Part shown: in pieces, positions 17,188-25,691 of the stretch
How the letters are laid out: every line of letters begins with the position of its first letter
Numbering within the stretch: the stretch's first letter is position 1
NCBI GenBank assembly: GCA_036826475.1
Contig: DAISWG010000001.1
Span: 34,176 to 98,175 of the forward strand
DNA: 64,000 nt
Source: Miltoncostaea sp036826475
Lineage (GTDB): Bacteria > Actinomycetota > Thermoleophilia > Miltoncostaeales > Miltoncostaeaceae
Reading direction: 5' to 3'
Position numbers and translations under genes: made by a program
Notes under the pieces: generated by a model
What the model was told of the DNA's origin: nothing
What the model saw: the letters and a program-made list of their open reading frames with translations, nothing else
The model's database searches: none

Positions 17188-17225
17188 TGATAGCGCTATC
17201 GTTGCTTTCCATGTCCAATGATAGC
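17188..17225. promoter_or_regulatory. MocR autoregulatory operator and leaderless promoter
   Basis: GATAGCGCTATC (17189-17200) is a perfect 12-bp palindrome. Its half TGATAGC (17188-17194) recurs in direct orientation at 17219-17225, 31 bp or about three helical turns away, inside codons 3-5 of the MocR gene. TATCGT (17197-17202) within this region can serve as a -10 box 8 nt before the ATG. Paired direct repeats plus an inverted copy are the usual binding sites of MocR regulators. Confidence 0.6.
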
Positions 17226-18629
17226 AGTCCGGGGCGCCTGCGCGATGCCATCGCCACGGAGATCCTGGCCGGCGCACCCGCGGGGGGTCGCCTGCCGTCG
17301 ACGCGGGAGATCGCCCGGCGGTGGCGGGTGAGCCCCGTGACGGTGCAGCGGGCGATCGCCCGGCTGGTGGCCGAGGGGCTGGTGGAGACGCGGCCCGGGG
17401 CCGGCAACTTCGTGCGCCACGCCAGACCGGCGGCGCCGGTCGACCTCGGCTGGCAGACGACGGCGCTCGGCCCCGCCCGCCTGGATGCGGGCGCCCACGG
17501 CTGGACGCTCCGCCCCACGCCGGAGGACGGCGTGAACCTGCACGGCAGCTACCCCGCCGAGGACCTGCTCCCCGCCCGCGCGGTCCGGGCGGCGCTGGCG
17601 CGGGCGGCGCGGTCGGCGGCGGCGGTCGAGCGGCCCCCCACTGCGGGGATCCCCGAGCTGCGCGAGTGGTTCGCGCGCGAGCTGGCCGCCGCGACGCCCG
17701 CGGGGGCGGCCGCGCCCACGGGCGCCGACACGGTGGTGGTCTCGGGGGGCCAGAGCGCGCTGGCCTCGATCTTCCGTGCCCTCGCCGCCCCCGGCGACGC
17801 GGTGGTGATGGAGTCGCCCACCTACTGGGGCGCCATCGCCGCGGCCCGCCACGCGGGCCTGCGGATCGTGCCGGTCGCCCGCGAGGGGGGCGCGGTGACC
17901 GCCGCCGCCCTGGACGAGGCCCTGGGCGTGAGCCGGGCACGGCTGTTCTACGCCCAGCCCCACGTCGCGAACCCGTCCGGCGAGACGTGGAGCCGGGCGG
18001 AGGGCGACGCCCTGCTCGAGGTGGTCCGCGTCCACGGGGCGTTCCTGGTGGAGGACGACTGGGGGCACGACCTGGCGTTCGACGGCCCCACCGTCCCCGT
18101 GGCCGGCCGCGACCGCGACGGCCACGTGATCCACATCCGGTCGATCACCAAGAGCGTGTCCCCCGCCCTCCGCGTGGCCGGGGTGACGGCCCGCGGGCCC
18201 GCGCGGGCCCGCATCGCCGCCGACCGGACCATCGACGAGCTGTACGTGAGCGCCGTGCTCCAGCGGGCGGCTCTGGACGTGCTGACGGCGCCGGGCCGGG
18301 CGGCCCATCTGCGCGGGACGCGCGAGGCGCTCCGCGCCCGGCGCGACATGCTGGCCGGGCACATCGGGAACCTGCTTCCCGACGGGGTCCTCGGCCCGCT
18401 GCCGGCCGGAGGACTCAACCTCTGGTTGAGGTTCCAGGTTGCGTCGGCACGGGAGCTCACGGAGCTGTGCGCCCGCCGCGGCGTGGGCGTCTCGCCCGGG
18501 GACGAGTGGTTCCCCGCCGAGCCGCCCGCCGCGTTCCTGCGATTGAACTACTCGGGTCCCGACGCGTCCCGTTTCGGCGAGGCGGTCCGCGCCATCGCCG
18601 CGGCGGTGGAGGAGGCGGCGCCCGGCTGA
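17211..18629 (+). CDS. MocR-type transcription regulator (GntR HTH plus aminotransferase fold)
   Basis: A 472-residue regulator. Residues 8-70 are a winged helix of the GntR type (L-P-S-T-R-E-I-A-R-R-W-R-V-S, then T-V-Q-R-A-I-A-R-L). Residues 110-470 are a fold-type I aminotransferase domain. The pyridoxal phosphate Lys lies in S-I-T-K-S-V-S-P, with N-P-S-G and V-E-D-D-W as cofactor-site segments, so the domain can probably bind PLP and an amino-acid-like ligand. The ATG at 17211 follows a leaderless promoter containing the proposed operator. The gene runs head-on into the organosulfur operon (4 bases between stops), so it may govern sulfur or amine metabolism, but its target is not shown. 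Confidence 0.9.
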   Translation: MSNDSSPGRLRDAIATEILAGAPAGGRLPSTREIARRWRVSPVTVQRAIARLVAEGLVETRPGAGNFVRHARPAAPVDLGWQTTALGPARLDAGAHGWTLRPTPEDGVNLHGSYPAEDLLPARAVRAALARAARSAAAVERPPTAGIPELREWFARELAAATPAGAAAPTGADTVVVSGGQSALASIFRALAAPGDAVVMESPTYWGAIAAARHAGLRIVPVAREGGAVTAAALDEALGVSRARLFYAQPHVANPSGETWSRAEGDALLEVVRVHGAFLVEDDWGHDLAFDGPTVPVAGRDRDGHVIHIRSITKSVSPALRVAGVTARGPARARIAADRTIDELYVSAVLQRAALDVLTAPGRAAHLRGTREALRARRDMLAGHIGNLLPDGVLGPLPAGGLNLWLRFQVASARELTELCARRGVGVSPGDEWFPAEPPAAFLRLNYSGPDASRFGEAVRAIAAAVEEAAPG

Positions 18630-18632
18630 GCG

Positions 18633-19886
18633 TCAGATCTGCCCGTGATTCGGCGGGAGGGTGCCGGAGAGCAGGTGCGCGCCCACGTGGTGGTACTTCC
18701 AGTCCACCGGGTCGTGGACGCTGTGGGTGCGCGCGTTGCGCCAGTGCCGGTCGAGGCCGAGGCGGCGATCGGTGGCTCCGGCGCCGCCCATCGCGAAGAG
18801 CTCGGAGGCGACCTCCAGCGCCACCTCGCTGCCGAACGCCTTCGCCTGCGCGACGGCGAGCGAGCCGCGGGCGGCCTCGTGGCCGTCGGCGGGCCAGGGG
18901 CCGATCTCGTCGATCACGGCGGCGGCGCGGTCCAGCAGGGCCCGGGCCGCCTCCACCCGTGTCGCGAGGCGTCCCGCGCGGCGCGTGGTCTGCGGGTCGC
19001 GCGCCGCCGTGGGCGCCCAGCCGCCGGCGGCGGCCTCGAAGAACGGGCGGGCCCGGGTGCGTACGAAGTCGAGGCCGTCCTCGAGGGCGCCGCAGGCGAT
19101 GCCCACCTCGATTGCCGCGTGGACCAGCTGGGCGCGCGCGCCGATCAGCTGGGGGCGGGTGAACGCCTCACCCCACGGCAGCACCATGGACGGCGCGACC
19201 GGCACGTCGTCGAGCGCCACCGACCCGCTGACCGTGGCGCGCTGGCCGAATGCGTTCCACTCCAGGTCGGGTCGCACCCCGGGCGCGTCCCGCGGGACGA
19301 CGGCGATCACCAGGCGGCCCGCCTCGGTGAGGGCGTTCACGGCGATCAGCTCCGCGGTCGCCGCGCCGGTGCAGTAGTGCTTGCGGCCACGCAGCAGCAG
19401 CAGGCCGTCGCGGCGGAGCAGCCGCGTCCTCAGGTCCTGGGCGTGGGCGCCGCCACGCTCCGCGAGGGCGCTCGACAGGCGGCCGCCCGCCAGGGCGGTG
19501 GCGAAGACGCGCTCGCGCAGCGCCTCGCCGCCGAGCAGGCGGGCCGCGTCGAGCTGCAGGAGGTGCCCCTGCGGGACCTGGGCCAGCGACGGGTCGGCCG
19601 CGGCGAGCAGGCGCACCACCTCGGCCACGGTGCGCCACGGCACGTCCGGCCCCCCGTGCTCGGCGGGGACGGTGAGCGAGAGCAGTCCGCTGGCGTCGAG
19701 CCGGGCGATCTCGTCGCGGGGGAGCGCGCCGGAGCGGTCGCGGTCGACCGCTCCGGTCGCGAACGAGGCGGCGATGGCCTGGGCCACCGCGATCGCCTCG
19801 CCGGCGTCGGCGATCCGGTCGGCCCCCGGACCCGCCTCCGCACGTTCGTCGAGGGCCCGGAGCGCCGCGCCGCTACGCGTCGGCAT
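18633..19886 (-). CDS. SfnB-like acyl-CoA-dehydrogenase-fold flavin oxidoreductase
   Basis: A 417-residue protein of the SfnB/sulfur-acquisition branch of the acyl-CoA dehydrogenase superfamily. Marks are L-T-V-P-A-E-H-G-G-P-D near residue 75, G-R-K-H-Y-C-T-G-A at about 170, and the closing D-R-H-W-R-N-A-R-T-H-S-V-H-D-P-V-D-W-K, shared with DszC-type monooxygenases. These enzymes use reduced flavin and oxygen on organosulfur compounds. It is the last gene of the five-gene operon, and its start overlaps the end of the sfnG-like gene by 14 bases. The exact substrate is unknown. Confidence 0.85.
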   Translation of the reverse strand: MPTRSGAALRALDERAEAGPGADRIADAGEAIAVAQAIAASFATGAVDRDRSGALPRDEIARLDASGLLSLTVPAEHGGPDVPWRTVAEVVRLLAAADPSLAQVPQGHLLQLDAARLLGGEALRERVFATALAGGRLSSALAERGGAHAQDLRTRLLRRDGLLLLRGRKHYCTGAATAELIAVNALTEAGRLVIAVVPRDAPGVRPDLEWNAFGQRATVSGSVALDDVPVAPSMVLPWGEAFTRPQLIGARAQLVHAAIEVGIACGALEDGLDFVRTRARPFFEAAAGGWAPTAARDPQTTRRAGRLATRVEAARALLDRAAAVIDEIGPWPADGHEAARGSLAVAQAKAFGSEVALEVASELFAMGGAGATDRRLGLDRHWRNARTHSVHDPVDWKYHHVGAHLLSGTLPPNHGQI

Positions 19887-21024
19887 GCGCCACGCCGTCC
19901 GGCACCTGCGCCGGGTCGAGCCCGTCGCGCACCTCCAGCTCCCGGACGATCGGGATGACGTCGCGACCGAACGCCTCCAGATCCTCCTGGTAGTGCAGGA
20001 ACCCCCCGAGGATGAGGTCCACCCCGATGCGCTTGTACCCGACGATCCGCTCGGCGACCTGCTCGGGCGTCCCGATGAGCCGTGTGCGGAAGCCGTCGTT
20101 GTACTGGACGAGGTCCTCGAACGACGAGTCGGCCCACATGCCCCGCCGGTCGGACGTCGACTGGCCGGCCTGGCGCACGGCCGCGCCGAAGCCCTCGACG
20201 GCCTCGACGTGCGCCTTCGCGACGATCTCGCGCAGCACGTCCTGTGCCTCCTTCTCCGTATCGCGCACGATCACGAAACCGTTGAGGCCGAACCTCGGCC
20301 CGTCGATGCGGCCCGCATCCGCGGCGATGCGGCGGAGGTCGTCGAGTTGCTCCTGCACCCCCTCGAACGACTTCCCGTTCGAGAAGTACCAGTCGGAGAG
20401 GCGGCCGCCGTTGCGCCGCGCCGCCGACGAGTTCCCGCCCTGGAAGATCTCGGGGTGGGGGCGGCCGTCCCACGAGAGCGGCTTGGGCTTCAGGGAGAAC
20501 CCGCGGAGGCGGTAGAAGTCGCCGGCCAGCTCGGCCTCGTCCTCGGTCCAGATCCGCTTGAGGGCGGTGATGAACTCGGCGGAGCGCCGGTAGCGCTCGT
20601 CGTGCTCCAGCCAGGGCTCGCCGAGCTGCGTGAACTCGTCCTTGAACCACCCGCTCACCACGTTGACGGCCACCCGGCCGCCGGACAGGTGGTCGGCGGT
20701 GGCGACCCACTTGGCCAGCACCCCCGGTTGCCACAGGCCCGGATGGATGGCGGCGATGAGCTTCAGGCGCTCGGTGGCCAGCAGCAGGGCCAGGCTGAAG
20801 CTGGTGCTCTCGTGCTGGAACTCGGCCCCGTAGCTGGCGGTGTACCGCACCTGCGAGAGGGCGTACTCGAACCCCACGCGCTCGGCGATCCGGGCCAGGT
20901 CGCGGTTGTACTCGTAGCTCCAGTCGGTGCGCTGCTCGATGGTGCTGGTGACGAGGCCGCCGCTGACGTTCGGCACCCAGTATGCGAAGCGGAGCGGCTC
21001 CTTCGTGCGGTCGGCCCGGGTCAT
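19873..21024 (-). CDS. sfnG: Dimethylsulfone monooxygenase SfnG-like, FMNH2-dependent
   Basis: A 383-residue luciferase-like monooxygenase. The start F-A-Y-W-V-P-N-V-S-G-G-L-V, then F-E-Y-A-L-S-Q-V-R and E-F-Q-H-E-S, follows the SfnG family closely from end to end, as do G-R-V-A-V-N-V-V-S-G-W-F-K and W-L-E-H-D-E-R-Y-R-R-S. SfnG oxidises dimethylsulfone to methanesulfinate with FMNH2 and oxygen, which feeds methanesulfonate/sulfonate use. The ATG overlaps the preceding monooxygenase stop (ATGA). It needs reduced FMN, which the reductase at the head of the operon should supply. Confidence 0.92.
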   Translation of the reverse strand: MTRADRTKEPLRFAYWVPNVSGGLVTSTIEQRTDWSYEYNRDLARIAERVGFEYALSQVRYTASYGAEFQHESTSFSLALLLATERLKLIAAIHPGLWQPGVLAKWVATADHLSGGRVAVNVVSGWFKDEFTQLGEPWLEHDERYRRSAEFITALKRIWTEDEAELAGDFYRLRGFSLKPKPLSWDGRPHPEIFQGGNSSAARRNGGRLSDWYFSNGKSFEGVQEQLDDLRRIAADAGRIDGPRFGLNGFVIVRDTEKEAQDVLREIVAKAHVEAVEGFGAAVRQAGQSTSDRRGMWADSSFEDLVQYNDGFRTRLIGTPEQVAERIVGYKRIGVDLILGGFLHYQEDLEAFGRDVIPIVRELEVRDGLDPAQVPDGVAHADA

Positions 21025-22175
21025 GCGGGCACCCCCCTCATGGGAACGGTTGACGGGGTCCGGTCCCGCGGGTCGCGCAGGAGGCCCTCCCGGCGGAGGA
21101 CGGGCAGGAGGCCCTCCCCGACGCGGTACGCCTCCTCGAGGTGCGGGTAGCCGGACAGGATGAACTCGGAGATGCCGAGGTCGCGGTACTCGGCGATGCG
21201 CTCCGCCACCTGCCGGTGGCCGCCGACGAGCGCGGTGCCGGCGCCGCCGCGCACCAGCCCGATGCCGGCCCACAGGTTGGGCGACACCTCCAGCCGGTCG
21301 GTGCGGCCGCCGTGCAGCGCCGACATGCGACGCTGGCCCTCGGACTCGGTCGCCCGCTGCACGTCCTGGGCCCGGGCGATCGCGTCCGGGGCCAGGCCGT
21401 CCAGCAGGCGGTCGGCCTCGGCCCAGGCCTCGGCGGACGTCTCCCGGGCGATCACGTTGAGACGGATGCCGAAGCGGAGCTCCCGCCCGGCGGCGTCGGC
21501 CCGCGCGCGCACCCGGTCGAGCTTCGCGGCGACGGCGCCGGGCGGCTCGCCCCAGGTCAGGTACACGTCGGCGTGCTCGGCCGCCACGTCGATCGCCGCC
21601 TCCGAGGAGCCGCCCAGGTACACGTCCGGCCAGACGGCGTGGGGATCGATCGACGCGCCCTCCACCGCGAGGTGGCGACCCGCCCACGTGACCTCGTCCC
21701 CCGACCACAGCGCCCGGAGGACGGTGAGGAACTCCGCGGCGCGGGCGTAGCGGTCCTCCTTGCCGAGGCGGTCGCCGTAGCGGCGCTGCTCCAGGCCGTC
21801 GCCGCCGACCACCACGTTCAGCAGGAGGCGGCCGCGCGACACCCGCTGATGGGTGGCCGCCATCTGCGCGGCCAGCGTCGGCGACATGAGCCCGGGGCGG
21901 AGCGCCACCATGAACCGCAGACGCTCCGTGACCTGGCTGAGGGCCGCCGTGACGATCCAGGCGTCCTCGCACCACGAGCTCGTCGGCGTCAGCGCGCCGT
22001 CGAACCCGAACGATTCGGCCGCCCGGGCGATCTGCCCGAGGTAGCCGACGTCCGGCGCCCGCTCGTCGCCGTCCCCAGCAGCCCGGGACCCGTGGGTCCC
22101 GATCGGGCTGCCGAGGGAGAGGTCGCCGCGCGAGTCGCCGTTCGTCGGCAGGAACCAGTGGAGCGCGATGCTCAC
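21021..22175 (-). CDS. SsuD-like alkanesulfonate monooxygenase, FMNH2-dependent
   Basis: A 384-residue luciferase-like protein of the alkanesulfonate monooxygenase group. The N-terminus L-H-W-F-L-P-T-N-G-D-S-R matches SsuD, as do F-M-V-A-L-R-P-G-L-M-S-P and the flavin-site segment G-R-L-L-L-N-V-V-V-G-G-D. It should release sulfite from alkanesulfonates. The GTG start overlaps the upstream gene stop (GTGA), and its stop overlaps the SfnG start. No sulfonate ABC transporter lies beside it, so uptake must be encoded elsewhere or by an unrecognised gene. Confidence 0.88.
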   Translation of the reverse strand: MSIALHWFLPTNGDSRGDLSLGSPIGTHGSRAAGDGDERAPDVGYLGQIARAAESFGFDGALTPTSSWCEDAWIVTAALSQVTERLRFMVALRPGLMSPTLAAQMAATHQRVSRGRLLLNVVVGGDGLEQRRYGDRLGKEDRYARAAEFLTVLRALWSGDEVTWAGRHLAVEGASIDPHAVWPDVYLGGSSEAAIDVAAEHADVYLTWGEPPGAVAAKLDRVRARADAAGRELRFGIRLNVIARETSAEAWAEADRLLDGLAPDAIARAQDVQRATESEGQRRMSALHGGRTDRLEVSPNLWAGIGLVRGGAGTALVGGHRQVAERIAEYRDLGISEFILSGYPHLEEAYRVGEGLLPVLRREGLLRDPRDRTPSTVPMRGVPA

Positions 22176-23416
22176 CGGTAGAGCGAGAACTCCGGACCGC
22201 GCCGGTTGAGCGCCCAGTCCCCCACCTCGCGCGCCTTGTAGGCGACGGGGTCGTGGAGGGTGTGGGTGCGGATGTTGCGCCAGTGGCGGTCGAACCCGTA
22301 CTCGGTGGTCGTGGCCCGCGCGCCCTGGATCTCGAACAGGCGGCTGGTGGCGTCGAGCGCGACCCTGGTGGTGAGGTACTTCGCCTCGTAGAGGGCCACG
22401 GCGGCCTCGGCGCGCTGCTCCGCGGTGAGGGACGGGCCGATGTCCAGCGCGGCCTGGATCGCGTCGCCCGCGCGGTCGGCGAGCAGCGCCGCCGCCCGGA
22501 CCTCGCTCACGATCTCGCCGACCGTCTGGAGGATGTAGGCGTCGTCGGTGGCCCGCTGCACGCCCGAGGTCTCCCATGGGGTGGCGTACGCCGCCGTCCA
22601 TTCGAGCGCCTCGGGGATCGCCCCTTCGGCGGTGCCGATGTAGAAGTTGACGAACGCGAGCTGCCAGTGCGGCGTGACCAGCGTCTGGTAGGGCGTGAAC
22701 GGGTGCCCCTCGTCCGGGTCGCCGAGCACCTCGCTGCGGTCGATGCGCACGTCGTCGAACTGCACGCCGCCGGAGTCGGTGAGGCGCTGACCGATGTTGT
22801 CCCAGTTGCCGAGCGCCACGAAGCCCGGCTTGTCGCCCGGGATCGACACCAGCTGCAGACGGCCCTCGAAGACGGTGAGCACCGAGAGCTGGTCGCCCAG
22901 GCTCGCGCCGCTCGCGAACGTGCGGTGACCGTTCAGCCGGAACCCGTCGCCGTCCCGGGTGAGCACCAGGTCGGAGCCGCCGCGCGGGTTCTGCACGCCG
23001 CCCCAGAACAGCCGCTCCTCGCCGTTGCGGCGCGACAGGGCGTCGGCCTGCTCGGGCGTGCCGAACAGCTGGGCCACCCGCGTCTGGGCGTAGTGGTAGC
23101 CGATGAGGTGGGCGATCGAGGTGTCGCCCCGGGCGATCCGGCGCGTCACCTGATGGGCCTGGGCCAGGTTGAGGCCCCGGCCGCCGTACGCCACCGGCTC
23201 CTGCACCTGCAGCAGGTCGTTCTCGCGCAGCAGCTCCACCTCGGGCCGGGGGGTGCGGTTGGCGCGGTCGCGCTCCGCGGCGGTCCCGCGCAGCTCGTCG
23301 GCCACGCGGTCCGCGACGGCGAGCACCTCGCGGAACACCTCGTCGGGGGCGCCGGACGTGACCGGCCGGTCCAGCACCCCGGCGCCGGCATCCCGGCGCG
23401 CGACGTCGATCGACAT
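22172..23416 (-). CDS. DszC/SfnB-like flavin-dependent monooxygenase (acyl-CoA dehydrogenase fold)
   Basis: A 414-residue paralogue of the last operon gene. It shows Q-E-P-V-A-Y-G-G-R-G-L-N near residue 75, G-G-V-Q-N-P-R-G-G-S-D at about 145, and the terminal D-R-H-W-R-N-I-R-T-H-T-L-H-D-P-V-A-Y-K. This group includes dibenzothiophene monooxygenase and related enzymes that insert oxygen at sulfur or nitrogen using FMNH2. A GAGGAGAAG ribosome-binding site lies 14-6 nt before the ATG, and the gene follows the reductase by 14 bases. Two copies of this fold in one operon suggest two steps or two substrates. Confidence 0.87.
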   Translation of the reverse strand: MSIDVARRDAGAGVLDRPVTSGAPDEVFREVLAVADRVADELRGTAAERDRANRTPRPEVELLRENDLLQVQEPVAYGGRGLNLAQAHQVTRRIARGDTSIAHLIGYHYAQTRVAQLFGTPEQADALSRRNGEERLFWGGVQNPRGGSDLVLTRDGDGFRLNGHRTFASGASLGDQLSVLTVFEGRLQLVSIPGDKPGFVALGNWDNIGQRLTDSGGVQFDDVRIDRSEVLGDPDEGHPFTPYQTLVTPHWQLAFVNFYIGTAEGAIPEALEWTAAYATPWETSGVQRATDDAYILQTVGEIVSEVRAAALLADRAGDAIQAALDIGPSLTAEQRAEAAVALYEAKYLTTRVALDATSRLFEIQGARATTTEYGFDRHWRNIRTHTLHDPVAYKAREVGDWALNRRGPEFSLYR

Positions 23417-23430
23417 GTGACTTCTCCTCG

Positions 23431-24426
23431 TCAGACGGTGATGAGCTCGGCCACGCGCACCCCGGCATGCGCCAGAGCCTCCGCGTCGGCCGCGGTGCCG
23501 ATGAGCCGGACGTCGCGCAGGCGCAGGGCCCGCGCGGCGCGGCGCACCGCCGTGATCTCGTGCGGGCCGGGTGCCGTCGGCTCCCCGCCCGCGCGGCAAC
23601 AGCCTGCGAACCCGCCGTCGTCGCGGTGGTAGACCACGACTCCGGGGTGCGACGGCCCCATGAGGGCGAGCGCGCCGTGCAGGGCCGCGCGACCGCGGCA
23701 GGCGGTGCTTCCCAGCGCGTCGCCCAGCAGGCACCCACGATGCAGGTGCAGCAGCGCACCGCCGATGCCGTGCGGGTCGCCGACGCTCACCGCCACGCTG
23801 ACGCGCGACGGGTCCTCGTCGCCCAGGTGGGTCACCCGCAGGTCGCCGAGCTCGGTGGGCAGGCGCACCTCCACGGGCGGCGCGGGGGGCTCCGGCGCGG
23901 GCGGCTCGTCGCCGAGCCCGGCGTAGCCGCCGCGGAAGTAGAGGAGGGGCGCCGGGTCGTCGTCGATGTGGTCGGCGGCGAGCACGCGGCCGAACACCAC
24001 GTGGTGGTCGCCCGCCTCGACGGTCTCGTGCAGCTCGCACTCCAACGCGGCGAGGGCGTCGTCCAGCACCGGGACGCCCCCGGAGACGTGCGTGCGCACG
24101 CCGAACCAGGTGCGGGCGTCGGCGGGCCGGGCGAAGCGCTCCGACAGGTCGCGCTGGCCTGCGCGCAGCACGTTGACGCCGAAGCGGCCGGCGTCGCGGA
24201 TCGCCGCGAGCGTCTCGGACCCGTGGGTGAGGCACACGAGCAGCAGCGGCGGCTCGAGCGAGACGGAGGTGAGCGAGTTGGCCGTGGTGCCGAACGTCCG
24301 GCCCGCCCGGTCCCGCGCGGTCACGACGGTCACACCCGTGGCGAAGTGCCCCATGGTCCGGCGCAGCAGCGCCGGGGTCACTCCGGGAGCGCGCAGGACG
24401 TCCAGCTGAGGTGCGGTCGAGGTCAT
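23431..24426 (-). CDS. NAD(P)H:flavin reductase fused to a degenerate GTP cyclohydrolase II (RibA)-like domain
   Basis: A 331-residue fusion. Residues 20-170 are a flavin reductase of the HpaC/DszD type (H-F-A-T-G-V-T-V-V-T and N-S-L-T-S-V-S-L-E-P-P-L). After a proline-rich linker, residues 195-331 follow GTP cyclohydrolase II: L-L-H-L-H-R-G-C-L-L-G-D, then S-T-A-C-R-G-R, V-V-V-Y-H-R, and the final L-R-D-V-R-L-I-G. Cys232 and Cys243 keep the spacing of the first two RibA zinc ligands. The third is Gly245, and about 35 active-site residues are missing, so cyclohydrolase activity is unlikely. It heads the operon and should make the FMNH2 for the four monooxygenases. Confidence 0.85.
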   Translation of the reverse strand: MTSTAPQLDVLRAPGVTPALLRRTMGHFATGVTVVTARDRAGRTFGTTANSLTSVSLEPPLLLVCLTHGSETLAAIRDAGRFGVNVLRAGQRDLSERFARPADARTWFGVRTHVSGGVPVLDDALAALECELHETVEAGDHHVVFGRVLAADHIDDDPAPLLYFRGGYAGLGDEPPAPEPPAPPVEVRLPTELGDLRVTHLGDEDPSRVSVAVSVGDPHGIGGALLHLHRGCLLGDALGSTACRGRAALHGALALMGPSHPGVVVYHRDDGGFAGCCRAGGEPTAPGPHEITAVRRAARALRLRDVRLIGTAADAEALAHAGVRVAELITV

Positions 24427-24434
24427 GGCACGGC

Positions 24435-24440
24435 AGCATA
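24435..24440 (-). promoter_or_regulatory. Leaderless -10 box TATGCT for the organosulfur operon
   Basis: On the minus strand TATGCT ends 8 nt before the ATG at 24426, within the most A+T-rich 45 bases of the neighbourhood (24435-24475). No ribosome-binding site precedes the ATG. The A+T-rich tract upstream is where an activator or repressor of sulfur genes would be expected, but I could not match it to a known operator. Confidence 0.55.
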
Positions 24441-24482
24441 AACCAGTAAGTCAATAAGAAAAGTTGTCTTTCTCACCGTGGG

Positions 24483-24513
24483 GCGGCCGGGGCCCCCGAC
24501 GGCCCCCGGCCGC
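24483..24513 (-). terminator. GC-rich hairpin after the cupredoxin gene
   Basis: Arms GCGGCCGGGG (24483-24492) and CCCCGGCCGC (24504-24513) form a perfect 10-bp stem with an 11-nt loop, 12 nt past the cupredoxin stop. No T tract follows, as is usual for high-G+C actinobacterial terminators. Confidence 0.6.
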
Positions 24514-24525
24514 CGCCCGCCCCGA

Positions 24526-25005
24526 TCAGGAGGCGGGCACCTTCAGCGACCCGGTCATCCCGAGCGCTTTGTGGTACTCGCAGAAGAACGCGAGCGTGCC
24601 GCTCGCCGGGAACGTGACCGTCACGCTCGCGGTCCTCCCGGACTCCACGTCCGTGTCGACCTTCTGCGACTCGAGCGTGAAGTTGTGCTCGTGCGTGCCG
24701 GTGTTGTCGAGCGTCAGCCTGACCGTCTGGCCCGGCGTGCCGGTGAGCACGCCGGGGACGAACGTGTCGTCCCGCATCGTGACCTGGACCGACGACCGGC
24801 CGGCGACGTCGGTGCCGCCCGCGCCCGCCGCCGCGGCCGCCGCCGTGGTGGCCGGCGACGCCGCGCCGGTGGTCGTGGCGGGCGAGCCGCCGTACGCGCC
24901 GCCGCCGTTCGCCGAGCCGTCGCCGCCGCCGCAGCCGGCCGCGAACAGGGCCAGCGCCATCGCCGGCGCCGCCACCAACATCACCGTGACACCCCGGTGT
25001 GCCAT
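24526..25005 (-). CDS. Cupredoxin-like lipoprotein
   Basis: A 159-residue exported protein with signal peptide and lipobox A-A-G-C near residue 25. An Ala/Thr/Gly-rich linker of about 45 residues follows, then a blue-copper fold. Copper-site residues are visible: His in H-E-H-N-F, Cys in F-F-C-E-Y-H with the second His, and Met in L-G-M-T-G. It could carry electrons or copper at the outer face of the membrane. The ATG has GAGGAGG 4 nt upstream. The gene is divergent from the ECF sigma factor at 25104, which may control it. Confidence 0.87.
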   Translation of the reverse strand: MAHRGVTVMLVAAPAMALALFAAGCGGGDGSANGGGAYGGSPATTTGAASPATTAAAAAAGAGGTDVAGRSSVQVTMRDDTFVPGVLTGTPGQTVRLTLDNTGTHEHNFTLESQKVDTDVESGRTASVTVTFPASGTLAFFCEYHKALGMTGSLKVPAS

Positions 25006-25103
25006 CTCGCCTCCTCCGTCGTGGGGCCGTCCTCCCCCGGTACCGGCGAGGCCGCCGATCGGTTTGCGACCCGGCGGGCAATCCGATCGGCCGCCGCGGC
25101 GGT

Positions 25104-25691
25104 ATGACCCGACGGGGAGAGGAGGGCGGGATCGCGCAGGGCCTGGACGGCGCGAGCGACGCGCAGCTCATCCAGCTGGCCGCCGGCGGCGACGGCATGG
25201 CCTTCGAGCACCTGTACGGGCGCTTCGCGCGGCCGGTGCGGGGACTCGCCCTGCGCCGGCTCCGCGACGCGGGGCGGGCTGACGAGGTGGTGCAGGAGAC
25301 GTTCGCCGCCGTCTGGCGCTCGGCCCGCAGCTTCAGGCCCGAGCGCGGCCGGGCGTCGGCGTGGCTGTTCGCGGTGGCGCGCAACGCCGTGCTCACCGAG
25401 CTGGGCCGCCGGCGCCTGCCCGTGGCCGACGCGGCTGAGCTGCCGGAGGAGGCCGACGCCGCCGCCGACCCCCACGAGGACGCCGAGCTGGCGTGGCGGG
25501 CGTGGCGGGTGCACGCGGCGCTGGAGCGCCTGCCCGACCCGGAGCGGGCGGTGCTGGAGCTGGCGTACTGGAGCGACCTGTCCCAGTCGGAGATCGCGAG
25601 CTACCTGGACGTGCCCCTCGGAACCGTCAAGACCCGCACCCGGGCCGGCCTGGCGCGGATGGCCGGTCTGCTGGAGGACCTGAGGGCATGA
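25104..25691 (+). CDS. ECF sigma factor, SigK-like
   Basis: A 195-residue extracytoplasmic sigma factor. Region 2 holds F-E-H-L-Y-G-R-F and D-E-V-V-Q-E-T-F-A-A-V-W-R. Region 4 holds L-P-D-P-E-R-A-V-L-E-L-A-Y-W-S-D-L-S-Q-S-E-I-A followed by G-T-V-K-T-R-T-R. The layout matches the SigK/SigL type that works with an RskA-like membrane anti-sigma factor, and the next gene overlaps by ATGA. The ATG at 25104 is the best start although its upstream site is weak. Targets are likely the cupredoxin gene and this pair itself (inference). Confidence 0.9.
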   Translation: MTRRGEEGGIAQGLDGASDAQLIQLAAGGDGMAFEHLYGRFARPVRGLALRRLRDAGRADEVVQETFAAVWRSARSFRPERGRASAWLFAVARNAVLTELGRRRLPVADAAELPEEADAAADPHEDAELAWRAWRVHAALERLPDPERAVLELAYWSDLSQSEIASYLDVPLGTVKTRTRAGLARMAGLLEDLRA

